Below, piece by piece: positions 1 through 4,833 of a DNA stretch of 6,433 nt (its first letter is position 1; each line of letters starts with the position of its first letter). The notes beneath the pieces are model-generated. The model did not search any database, was not told the DNA's origin, and saw only the letters and a list, made by a program, of their open reading frames with translations. This stretch comes from Acidimicrobiia bacterium (GTDB taxonomy: Bacteria > Actinomycetota > Acidimicrobiia > Acidimicrobiales > Hopanoidiivorantaceae), in contig JAHRAM010000170.1 in NCBI GenBank assembly GCA_020027305.1, forward strand, positions 1 through 6,433, given 5' to 3'. Position numbers and translations under genes: made by a program.

Positions 1-1
1 G

Positions 2-46
2 GCAGGCACTGGCACATTTTCTGAAAAGATGATTATTGATTGGTAA
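2..46 (+). CDS. Possible 3' end of an upstream gene (partial)
   Basis: The first ~28 bases are richer in G+C than what follows, as expected for the tail of a gene entering the window. In frame 2 they read AGTGTFSEKMIIDW followed by TAA at 44-46, using codons common elsewhere in the window (GCA, GGC, ACA, GAA). Frame 3 also gives a plausible tail (QALAHFLKR, TGA at 30-32) and frame 1 a short one (TGA at 22-24), so the frame is not settled. I recognise no family. If frame 2 is right, the IIDW-stop end lies inside the first copy of the 17-bp tandem repeat. Confidence 0.25.
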   Translation, partial: AGTGTFSEKMIIDW

Positions 47-81
47 AGATTATTGATTGGTAAAGATTGTTGATTAATAAA
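31..81. repeat. 17-bp tandem repeat, three copies
   Basis: The unit GATTATTGATTGGTAAA occurs exactly at 31-47 and 48-64. A third copy at 65-81 differs at three positions (GATTGTTGATTAATAAA). The array is head to tail with no spacers. Three copies of an AT-rich unit could be protein-binding sites, but the exactness of the first two copies equally fits a recent slippage duplication. It lies about 270 bp upstream of tadZ. Confidence 0.9.
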
Positions 82-93
82 TTGCTTAATCAA
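70..93. repeat. 8-bp inverted repeat
   Basis: TTGATTAA at 70-77 is matched by its exact reverse complement TTAATCAA at 86-93, with an 8-base loop. The left arm comes from the third 17-bp repeat copy. The stem is AT-only apart from one G-C pair and no T-run follows on the + strand (the following stretch is A-rich), so it is a poor intrinsic terminator. It may be a dyad binding site or chance in AT-rich DNA. Confidence 0.5.
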
Positions 94-151
94 TTACTTA
101 AAAAAATGTGAAATAAAGCAATTGAAATAAATAAATTAACAATCAACTCTA

Positions 152-169
152 AAATCTATCAAATCTATC
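152..169. repeat. 9-bp exact tandem duplication
   Basis: AAATCTATC occurs twice head to tail (152-160, 161-169). A related CTATCA string recurs in the 271-300 repeat, so the two may share ancestry or a binding motif, though six bases is too short to be sure. Confidence 0.8.
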
Positions 170-202
170 AGGGTTTATTTTGCCTCTAATATATCCTTCT
201 TC

Positions 203-234
203 CCTCAAATTGAAAAATCCTCAAATTGAAAACG
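203..234. repeat. 16-bp tandem duplication
   Basis: CCTCAAATTGAAAA is found at 203-216 and 219-232, a 14-base perfect match with a period of 16. The last two bases of each unit differ (AT versus CG). It sits about 120-150 bp upstream of the tadZ start. Confidence 0.85.
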
Positions 235-270
235 CAAAGAGGGCAGAGTCGAAAATAAAAATAAAACCAC

Positions 271-300
271 CTTCTATCAGCTGAGTAACTTCTATCAGCT
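271..300. repeat. Direct repeat, 12-bp core with 18-bp period, upstream of tadZ
   Basis: CTTCTATCAGCT occurs at 271-282 and again at 289-300, separated by GAGTAA. The pair ends 52 bp before the tadZ ATG, so it lies where an operator or activator site would be expected. The 18-bp spacing is not an exact number of helical turns (about 1.7). It could equally be another slippage duplication like those further upstream. Confidence 0.8.
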
Positions 301-352
301 CTTATCCATTTAATGAAAACACCTACAAAAAATTAAAAGATTGGAGAAAATT

Positions 353-1201
353 ATGCTTTATGCATGTTGGTCGCTTAAAGGCGGCACAGGAACAACGAGC
401 ATTGCCACAGCACTTGCGCTGAACTTAGCTCGTGAAAATAAAACTGAAATACTACTGGTGGATTTGGCAGGCGACGCCTCTGCCGTGCTAGGAATTGCTA
501 GCTCCACCCCCGTAGGAGTTGGCGATTGGCTCTCTGCCAAAGAAGATGCCGACCCTACTTCACTCAAACATTTAGAATATGAAATTATCTCAGGGCTACA
601 CCTTTTACCAAGGGGTCGTGCCCCCCTAGCTACTCTGTCAGAGGTTCTTCCTCCTGACGCTTTAGTGGCAGAGATGAGCTTTCAAACTTCTCTCTATGCT
701 GAAAAATTTATCAAGCACCTAGCAAACGATAAGCGGATGGTGATCATTGATTGTGGCAATATTTGGGATGAAGCCCTTCACATCAGAACGCAAGGAGAAT
801 CACAACGTCCCGACATTCTCTATAGGCGGGCAGTGGTTAAAGCTGCCGATGTCTCTTGGTGTTTCACTCGCTCTTGCTATCTTTCGCTTAGACGGATGGC
901 AGGGTTTCACATTCGAGCCAACGGAATAGTTTTTGTTCGGGAACAAGGCAGAGCTCTTTCAGCCAGAGACATTGAAGACATAACTGGGTCACCAATTATA
1001 TTTGGGGTATCAGTTGAACCAGCAGTTATGACAGCTGTAGATTCTGGGTTGCTCTCTCACCGTTTGCCACGCCGACTCGAAAAGATGTTGGCAGATTTGT
1101 TTCCACCAGACAGCAAGACAAATGGAAAGAGTCACGAGAGAGGCACATCAAAAAATGAGAAAAGGGAGATAGAGGGTGAACCAATTAAATCTGGCGATTA
1201 A
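353..1201 (+). CDS. tadZ: TadZ/Ssd-like MinD-family ATPase of the Tad pilus locus
   Basis: This is a cytoplasmic SIMIBI-class (MinD/ParA-like) protein expected to position the Tad machine; the actinobacterial relative is Ssd. I chose the ATG at 353 (282 residues) because GGAG at 343-346 lies 6 bases upstream; a TTG at 341 would add four residues. Seen in the protein: a deviant P-loop KGGTGTTS at residues 9-16, a hydrophobic strand ending in VD with D37, and a Walker B-like strand MVIIDCGN with D133. Near residue 202 a segment reading ARDIEDITGSPIIFGV, then AVDSGLL, resembles the C-terminal part of Ssd/CpaE-type proteins. The signature lysine K9 is kept, but the second Walker A lysine is replaced by T14. 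The last ~30 residues are a charged, low-complexity tail that overlaps the tadA start. There is no receiver domain in front, unlike many CpaE proteins. G+C appears higher here than in tadBC. The family call is fairly sure; positioning as the role is inferred. Confidence 0.8.
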   Translation: MLYACWSLKGGTGTTSIATALALNLARENKTEILLVDLAGDASAVLGIASSTPVGVGDWLSAKEDADPTSLKHLEYEIISGLHLLPRGRAPLATLSEVLPPDALVAEMSFQTSLYAEKFIKHLANDKRMVIIDCGNIWDEALHIRTQGESQRPDILYRRAVVKAADVSWCFTRSCYLSLRRMAGFHIRANGIVFVREQGRALSARDIEDITGSPIIFGVSVEPAVMTAVDSGLLSHRLPRRLEKMLADLFPPDSKTNGKSHERGTSKNEKREIEGEPIKSGD

Positions 1202-2276
1202 AAACAGACATAAACCACAAGATATAAGCAAAGTATGTCGCCTTTTAATGTCAGAACACAACTTTCAATCTATGGTTGAAAACGGCTTAACCCCCACGAA
1301 AAATTCACCTATATATAGGAGAACTTTTGAATTGGTTCACAAACTCCACCCACTAAAGGCAACTGCTAGCAGGCAAGCAATGGTAGAAGAAGTGCTAAAC
1401 AACCTCTTGGGTTTAGGACCTTTGGAAACTTTGCTTCGCGATAAAGAAATCAATGAGATTATGATAAATGGGCCTGGGCAAGTTTGGATAGAGAAAAAAG
1501 GAAAGTTAATCTTGACTGAAATCTTTATAGGCTTGCCCGCCATCCAAACCCTCATAGAAAAAATAATTTCACCACTAGGGCTGAGAATCGACAGAACCAA
1601 CCCACAAGTAGATGCTCGGCTAAAAGATGGATCGCGTGTTCACATCATTGCTCCCCCACTTGCCATTGATGGCCCATACATCACCATTCGCCGATTTCTA
1701 AAGCACAAATTCAACCTAAATGATTTTGGTTGTTCAAATACAACTAAAGAAATGCTATTAGAAGCTGTGGAAACCAGAAAGAACATTGTTATAAGTGGAG
1801 GCACTAGTACTGGCAAAACCACAATGCTTAATGTTTTAACTAGCCAAATCCAAAACCAGCGGATTGTCACAATAGAAGACACCGCTGAGCTTTCTCTCGA
1901 TACTCAAAATTTGGTGCGCCTTCAAACCCGCTCTGCCAACGTAGAAGGAATTTGTGAAATTTCTCAGCGCGATTTGGTTAAGACTGCTTTAAGAATGCGC
2001 CCCGACAGAATTGTTTTGGGTGAAGCCAGAGGCGAAGAAGCCTTTGACATGATTCAAGCAATGAATACTGGAAATAACGGTAGCCTCTCAACTTGTCATG
2101 CAAACAGCACTGATGACACCTTGAGCCGCCTTGAAACCATGATGTTGATGGCAGACACTGGGCTAACCCTCGGTGCTATTAGGGAACAAATTAAATCAGC
2201 CCTAGATATAGTCATCTATTTGAAAAAAGCTGAAGATGGGAAAAGACAAGTAGCAAGCATAAAAGAAATACGATGA
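1176..2276 (+). CDS. tadA: TadA/CpaF-type secretion ATPase
   Basis: This is the hexameric type II/IV secretion-family ATPase that powers Tad pilus assembly from the cytoplasmic face. All family boxes are visible in the 366 residues: GLGPLE (79-84) and NEIMINGP (93-100) in the N-terminal domain, ITIRRF (169-174), Walker A GGTSTGKT (208-215, K214), Asp box TIEDTAEL (232-239), Walker B RIVLGEARGEE (278-288, E283) and His box STCHANS (305-311, H308). It is therefore probably active. The start is GTG at 1176, supported by GGGAG at 1164-1168 with 7 bases between; this puts the start 26 bases inside the end of tadZ, so translation of the two is probably coupled. No good alternative start exists before M25. 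It ends in an ATGA overlap with the next gene. It has no long N-terminal extension of the kind seen in some CpaF proteins. Confidence 0.95.
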   Translation: MNQLNLAIKNRHKPQDISKVCRLLMSEHNFQSMVENGLTPTKNSPIYRRTFELVHKLHPLKATASRQAMVEEVLNNLLGLGPLETLLRDKEINEIMINGPGQVWIEKKGKLILTEIFIGLPAIQTLIEKIISPLGLRIDRTNPQVDARLKDGSRVHIIAPPLAIDGPYITIRRFLKHKFNLNDFGCSNTTKEMLLEAVETRKNIVISGGTSTGKTTMLNVLTSQIQNQRIVTIEDTAELSLDTQNLVRLQTRSANVEGICEISQRDLVKTALRMRPDRIVLGEARGEEAFDMIQAMNTGNNGSLSTCHANSTDDTLSRLETMMLMADTGLTLGAIREQIKSALDIVIYLKKAEDGKRQVASIKEIR

Positions 2277-3664
2277 AAACAAAATTAAATCCGCCACTTA
2301 ATCGCCCATTTAAACCTTCATTAAAAACTTGGGCGTATTTGAAGTTATCGTATTTGAAGGTGTCGCTTTTTAACAAGCAAAGCTCTTCTTACAAGCTAGG
2401 GCTGGCTGAATTTTGTGAATCTTTGGCACAAAACTTGCGATCTGGGTCATCTCTTCGCTCAGCAGTAGAAGAGGTGATAGACACTTGGCGCAACAATAGT
2501 GCAAATTTCAAAACAATAGATTCAGGGATAAAAAATGATTTAGAAAAACTTCGCCGCCAGCTTAATTTAGGCCTTGAAACAGCTGTTCAAAACTGGGCTG
2601 ACAATGCCACAACGGGGCATTTAGACCATTCAACCCATTTAGCTGTAACGAATTTAACTGTAGCCAAGGCAAAACTCTCTTTTGCTCTTAAAGACACATT
2701 AGGCGGAAACCGCACTAGAGGAATAGAAGCATTAGCGCGCAACCTGCGAGAAGAGATTTCACTTGACGAAGAAATTTATGCCCTCTCTTCTCAAGCCAGA
2801 TATTCTGCGCTAGTCATTGCACTTATGCCAGCAGGAATATTTTTTATATTTTCAGCGACTGATAGCGGTTATTTGGCATTTATGTTCACCACCCTTGTTG
2901 GACTTTTGTGCCTTTTAGTTGGGCTGACGTTAGATTTCTTAGGTGTATTTTGGATGGCGAAAATTTTAGAAGTTGAGAATTCTTCGCTTGCCATAAAAAC
3001 TTCTACCCTTAAAAAGACAGGCAAAACATTTAAAACATTCCCTAGAAGTAAGAAAGCAATAATGATTGCTCTTTCTTCTGGCATAATAATTTCTTTAGCG
3101 GTCTCACTTATTATCGGTATTTTGTTTGGCATTGGCGTTTGGTACTGGCTCGCCATATTTAGAAACAAACGTTTAGAAGCAAAAACTAAAAGACACTACA
3201 AACTCGCACTTTCAAAAGAGTTGAGCAACTTAGTCGATTTCTATACAATGGCTCTTTCTTCTGGAATGACTATCCAGCTAGCAACTGAAGTTATCTTTGA
3301 TTTTATTAGAACGAACAAACACAACATCTTGCCGTACTCTAAAAAGATTCTAAAAACAGTTCTAGATGAAGCCGCCCTAGGAACACCATTTGCTGATACA
3401 TTTTCTACCTGCCCACCTTCATTTAGCCCTCTATCCTCAAAGCTGGCTGAATCCATTCGCTATGGCGGAGCACTTCTCCCTTCCCTATATGAAACCTCTA
3501 CCCAAATTAAAGAAAGCAACCGCCGCCAACTTGAAACTGAAATTCGCAAAATCCCCATAAAGCTGCTCTTCCCACTAACTATCACCATATTGCCAGCCTT
3601 TGGTCTCTTAACCTTAACACCTCTAGTTGTCAGATCGCTTCAAACAATTTCATCAATTACATAA
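2273..3664 (+). CDS. tadBC: Fused TadB-TadC pilus assembly platform protein (two T2SSF domains)
   Basis: This is an inner-membrane platform protein that would contact TadA and the pilin. At 463 residues it holds two copies of the type II secretion F (T2SSF) domain. Copy 1 starts near FCESLAQNLRSGSSLRSAVEEV (47-68) and ends in a membrane pair (about 178-194 and 201-228) with an MPAGIFF motif. Copy 2 starts near LVDFYTMALSSGMTIQLATEV (320-340) and ends with KIPIKLLFPL then LPAFG and a final membrane segment (428-455), the usual TadC ending. Between them are a basic linker with KTFKTF (251-256) and a membrane stretch (262-296). TadB and TadC are normally separate genes of about 280-320 residues each, so this is a compact fusion with shortened N-terminal parts. 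The ATG at 2273 overlaps the tadA stop by four bases (ATGA) and has no clear Shine-Dalgarno sequence, so it probably depends on translational coupling. Two short in-frame duplications (YLKLS-YLKVS and KTF-KTF) are present. Confidence 0.9.
   Translation: MKTKLNPPLNRPFKPSLKTWAYLKLSYLKVSLFNKQSSSYKLGLAEFCESLAQNLRSGSSLRSAVEEVIDTWRNNSANFKTIDSGIKNDLEKLRRQLNLGLETAVQNWADNATTGHLDHSTHLAVTNLTVAKAKLSFALKDTLGGNRTRGIEALARNLREEISLDEEIYALSSQARYSALVIALMPAGIFFIFSATDSGYLAFMFTTLVGLLCLLVGLTLDFLGVFWMAKILEVENSSLAIKTSTLKKTGKTFKTFPRSKKAIMIALSSGIIISLAVSLIIGILFGIGVWYWLAIFRNKRLEAKTKRHYKLALSKELSNLVDFYTMALSSGMTIQLATEVIFDFIRTNKHNILPYSKKILKTVLDEAALGTPFADTFSTCPPSFSPLSSKLAESIRYGGALLPSLYETSTQIKESNRRQLETEIRKIPIKLLFPLTITILPAFGLLTLTPLVVRSLQTISSIT
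2336..2365 (+). repeat. In-frame 15-bp tandem duplication in tadBC
   Basis: TATTTGAAGTTATCG at 2336-2350 is followed directly by TATTTGAAGGTGTCG at 2351-2365, 13 of 15 bases alike. It encodes YLKLS then YLKVS (residues 22-31) in the variable N-terminal part before the first T2SSF domain. The period is a multiple of three, so the frame is kept. Confidence 0.75.
3023..3040 (+). repeat. In-frame 9-bp tandem duplication in the tadBC linker
   Basis: AAAACATTT (3023-3031) is followed by AAAACATTC (3032-3040), 8 of 9 bases alike, encoding KTF-KTF at residues 251-256. It lies in the basic linker between the two T2SSF halves, a place where length change is likely tolerated. Confidence 0.65.
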
Positions 3665-3670
3665 ACACAT

Positions 3671-3677
3671 AAAGGAG
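3671..3677 (+). promoter_or_regulatory. Strong ribosome binding site of the pilin gene
   Basis: AAAGGAG lies 8 bases before the pilin ATG at 3686. It is the best Shine-Dalgarno match in the window: tadBC and tadE have none that I can see, and nhaA only AGAG. This fits the pilin being needed in far larger amounts than the assembly proteins made from the same message. Confidence 0.8.
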
Positions 3678-3685
3678 ACAATTAA

Positions 3686-3922
3686 ATGAAACAAGGAATT
3701 AAAAAAGCAACTACATTTATCTTTCAGCTTAAAAAGGTTGCCTCAAAAATGGTCGGCTCCATTCACTGGAGACAAACCTCAGCTCAGGGCACAGCTGAAT
3801 ATGCTCTAGTAATTCTAGGGGCAGCAACTCTTGCCACTCTATTTATTGCATGGCTGAACGATACTAATCGTATTGGCAACCTATTTGACCAAATTTTTCG
3901 CTCAATCGCAAAACTAATTTGA
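3686..3922 (+). CDS. flp: Flp-type prepilin (Tad major pilin, DUF4244-like)
   Basis: This is the likely structural subunit of the Tad pilus. The 78-residue precursor has a long basic leader (1-33, rich in K) and then QGTAEYALVILGAATL, a class III prepilin signal with Q34, E38 and Y39. If E is at +5, cleavage falls at A33/Q34 and leaves a 45-residue pilin; cleavage after G35 would put E at +3, which is less usual. A single hydrophobic helix runs from about 40 to 57, followed by a short amphipathic tail ending RSIAKLI. Size, motif and position between TadC and TadE match the short actinobacterial Flp/DUF4244 proteins. There is no cysteine. It is preceded by a strong Shine-Dalgarno sequence, and its TGA stop overlaps the TTG start of tadE. 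The prepilin peptidase is not encoded here. Confidence 0.85.
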   Translation: MKQGIKKATTFIFQLKKVASKMVGSIHWRQTSAQGTAEYALVILGAATLATLFIAWLNDTNRIGNLFDQIFRSIAKLI

Positions 3923-4305
3923 AACTAAAAGAAAAATCTGGGCAAGCAACTTTAGAGTTTGCACTTATCTTGCCTATGTTTGTTCTTTTGGGGCTATTGT
4001 TATTTCAAGTGGGCATTATTGTAAAGACAAAAATACTCCTGACCTATGCTACTAGCCGAGCAGCTGATGCCGTTTTAGAAATTCCCAAAAATGAAGAGGT
4101 GCCACCCACTTTATTTGAAGCAGAAACCATAGCAAGGCAAACCGTTGCAAATACATTTGGGGCAAAAAACATCGCTGTTTCCGTTAAGCGAACAAATTCT
4201 AACTTCATTGAAATAACATTAAGGCAACCAGTGCAAATTCTCATATCTAACAAACTAATTTCAACCATTACCCTCACTGAAACACTAACAGCACCATTTC
4301 CTTAA
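3919..4305 (+). CDS. tadE: TadE-like minor pseudopilin
   Basis: This is a 128-residue TadE-family pseudopilin, membrane-anchored with a folded part outside the cell, thought to prime or modulate Tad pilus assembly. Residues 8-14 read GQATLEF, a class III signal with predicted cleavage G8/Q9 and E13 at +5. A hydrophobic segment follows (15-35, ALILPMFVLL and onward), then TYATSRAADAVLE (42-54), which resembles the conserved segment after the helix in TadE proteins. The remainder (60-128) is a small beta-rich region ending LTAPFP. The start is TTG at 3919, overlapping the pilin stop by four bases (TTGA). No ATG or GTG lies before the signal and no Shine-Dalgarno sequence is seen, so it is probably made by re-initiation at a low level. 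Only one such pseudopilin is present; M. tuberculosis has a second small TadE-like gene after it, absent here. Confidence 0.85.
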   Translation: MKLKEKSGQATLEFALILPMFVLLGLLLFQVGIIVKTKILLTYATSRAADAVLEIPKNEEVPPTLFEAETIARQTVANTFGAKNIAVSVKRTNSNFIEITLRQPVQILISNKLISTITLTETLTAPFP

Positions 4306-4371
4306 TCGCTATTTAAATTTAGAGTAGCCTAGTTTTTATGAGTATTAAGGGAGACAAAAAGGGCAATAAAG
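4306..4371 (+). other. Gap between tadE and the GHKL gene
   Basis: These 66 bases hold an 8-bp palindrome ATTTAAAT (4311-4318) and a T5 run (4333-4337) with no stable stem in front, so I cannot call a terminator. TAGAGT and TAGCCT (around 4320-4329) fit a loose TANNNT -10 pattern without a clear -35. The downstream pair may have its own promoter here or may be read through from the Tad operon. Confidence 0.4.
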
Positions 4372-4821
4372 ATGATAAAGGGGCAAAAGAATAGTTTTGA
4401 AATTGAAGTTCCGCCTCAAACAAAGCATCTTGCACAAATCAGAAACTTCATAAAAGAAGTAATCAAGGCAGAAAGCTCTCTTGACGCAGAAAAGCTAGAC
4501 GCTCTTCAACTATGTGTTACTGAAGCAGCATCCAACTCAATGGCGGCACTCAAAAATATAAAATCTAAAGAACCAATTTTGGTACGCCTTGATTTGTTTA
4601 GCAATCGCACAGAGGTAGAGATTAGAGATTACGGGCGTGGATTTGATGTAGCAAAATTTCTATCTCAATTTCCAGACAAGAAAGAAACAGCAAAAAAGAT
4701 GGCAAAGCAAAAAATGAAAGAAAAAGGAATGGGGCTACCATTAATTTGTGCGCTATCGGATAAATATGAAATTAAGTCTTCGACTAAAGGAACTTCTATC
4801 CGATTGACTATATTAAATTAA
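4372..4821 (+). CDS. RsbW-type GHKL ATPase (anti-sigma factor/serine kinase family)
   Basis: This is a 149-residue single-domain HATPase_c_2 protein. The ATP-binding boxes are all present: N box VTEAASNS (49-56, E51 and N55), G1 box RDYGRGFD (85-92, D86, G88, G90), G2 box KGMGLPL (118-124) and a late GTSIRLTI (140-147). Length and layout match RsbW/SpoIIAB-like proteins, which bind a sigma factor and phosphorylate a STAS-domain antagonist. Neither partner is in the window, so the target is unknown; a general serine-kinase role is also possible. The ATP-lid region between G1 and G2 (102-118) is unusually rich in lysine. An in-frame stop at 4339-4341 and no other start between it and 4372 fix the ATG; a weak AAGGG (4359-4363) precedes it by 8 bases. 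It sits 66 bases after tadE and 12 bases before nhaA, so it is probably co-transcribed with nhaA. Confidence 0.85.
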   Translation: MIKGQKNSFEIEVPPQTKHLAQIRNFIKEVIKAESSLDAEKLDALQLCVTEAASNSMAALKNIKSKEPILVRLDLFSNRTEVEIRDYGRGFDVAKFLSQFPDKKETAKKMAKQKMKEKGMGLPLICALSDKYEIKSSTKGTSIRLTILN

Positions 4822-4833
4822 GCAGAGAATAAA

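Larger units (their letters stand above)
1..352. other. AT-rich non-coding leader upstream of the Tad operon
   Basis: Apart from the possible gene end at the left edge, I see no credible coding frame here on either strand. The content is four separate short tandem duplications (31-81, 152-169, 203-234, 271-300), an inverted repeat (70-93) and A-rich runs (around 252-267). A promoter for the operon must lie here or further upstream, because tadZ is the first gene of the cluster. No convincing -35/-10 pair stands out: TAACTT at 286-291 fits the loose actinobacterial TANNNT -10 pattern but has no recognisable -35 at 16-18 bp. An ATG at 313 opens only a 7-codon frame. Confidence 0.6.

Noticed and set aside
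31..300. CRISPR array or plasmid iterons
   Set aside because: The repeat units differ in sequence and length between blocks, have no spacers of constant size, and no cas or replication gene is nearby.
313..336. 7-codon frame (MKTPTKN) just before tadZ, a possible leader peptide
   Set aside because: It has no Shine-Dalgarno sequence, no run of regulatory codons and no attenuator-like hairpin.
4320..4337. Possible terminator after tadE, ending in a T5 run
   Set aside because: I could find only a 3-bp stem (TAG/CTA) before the T-run, which is too weak to call.
4338..4394. 18-codon frame MSIKGDKKGNKDDKGAKE overlapping the start of the GHKL gene
   Set aside because: It has no Shine-Dalgarno sequence, is very short, overlaps a well-supported gene in another frame, and its lysine-rich content simply reflects A-rich DNA.
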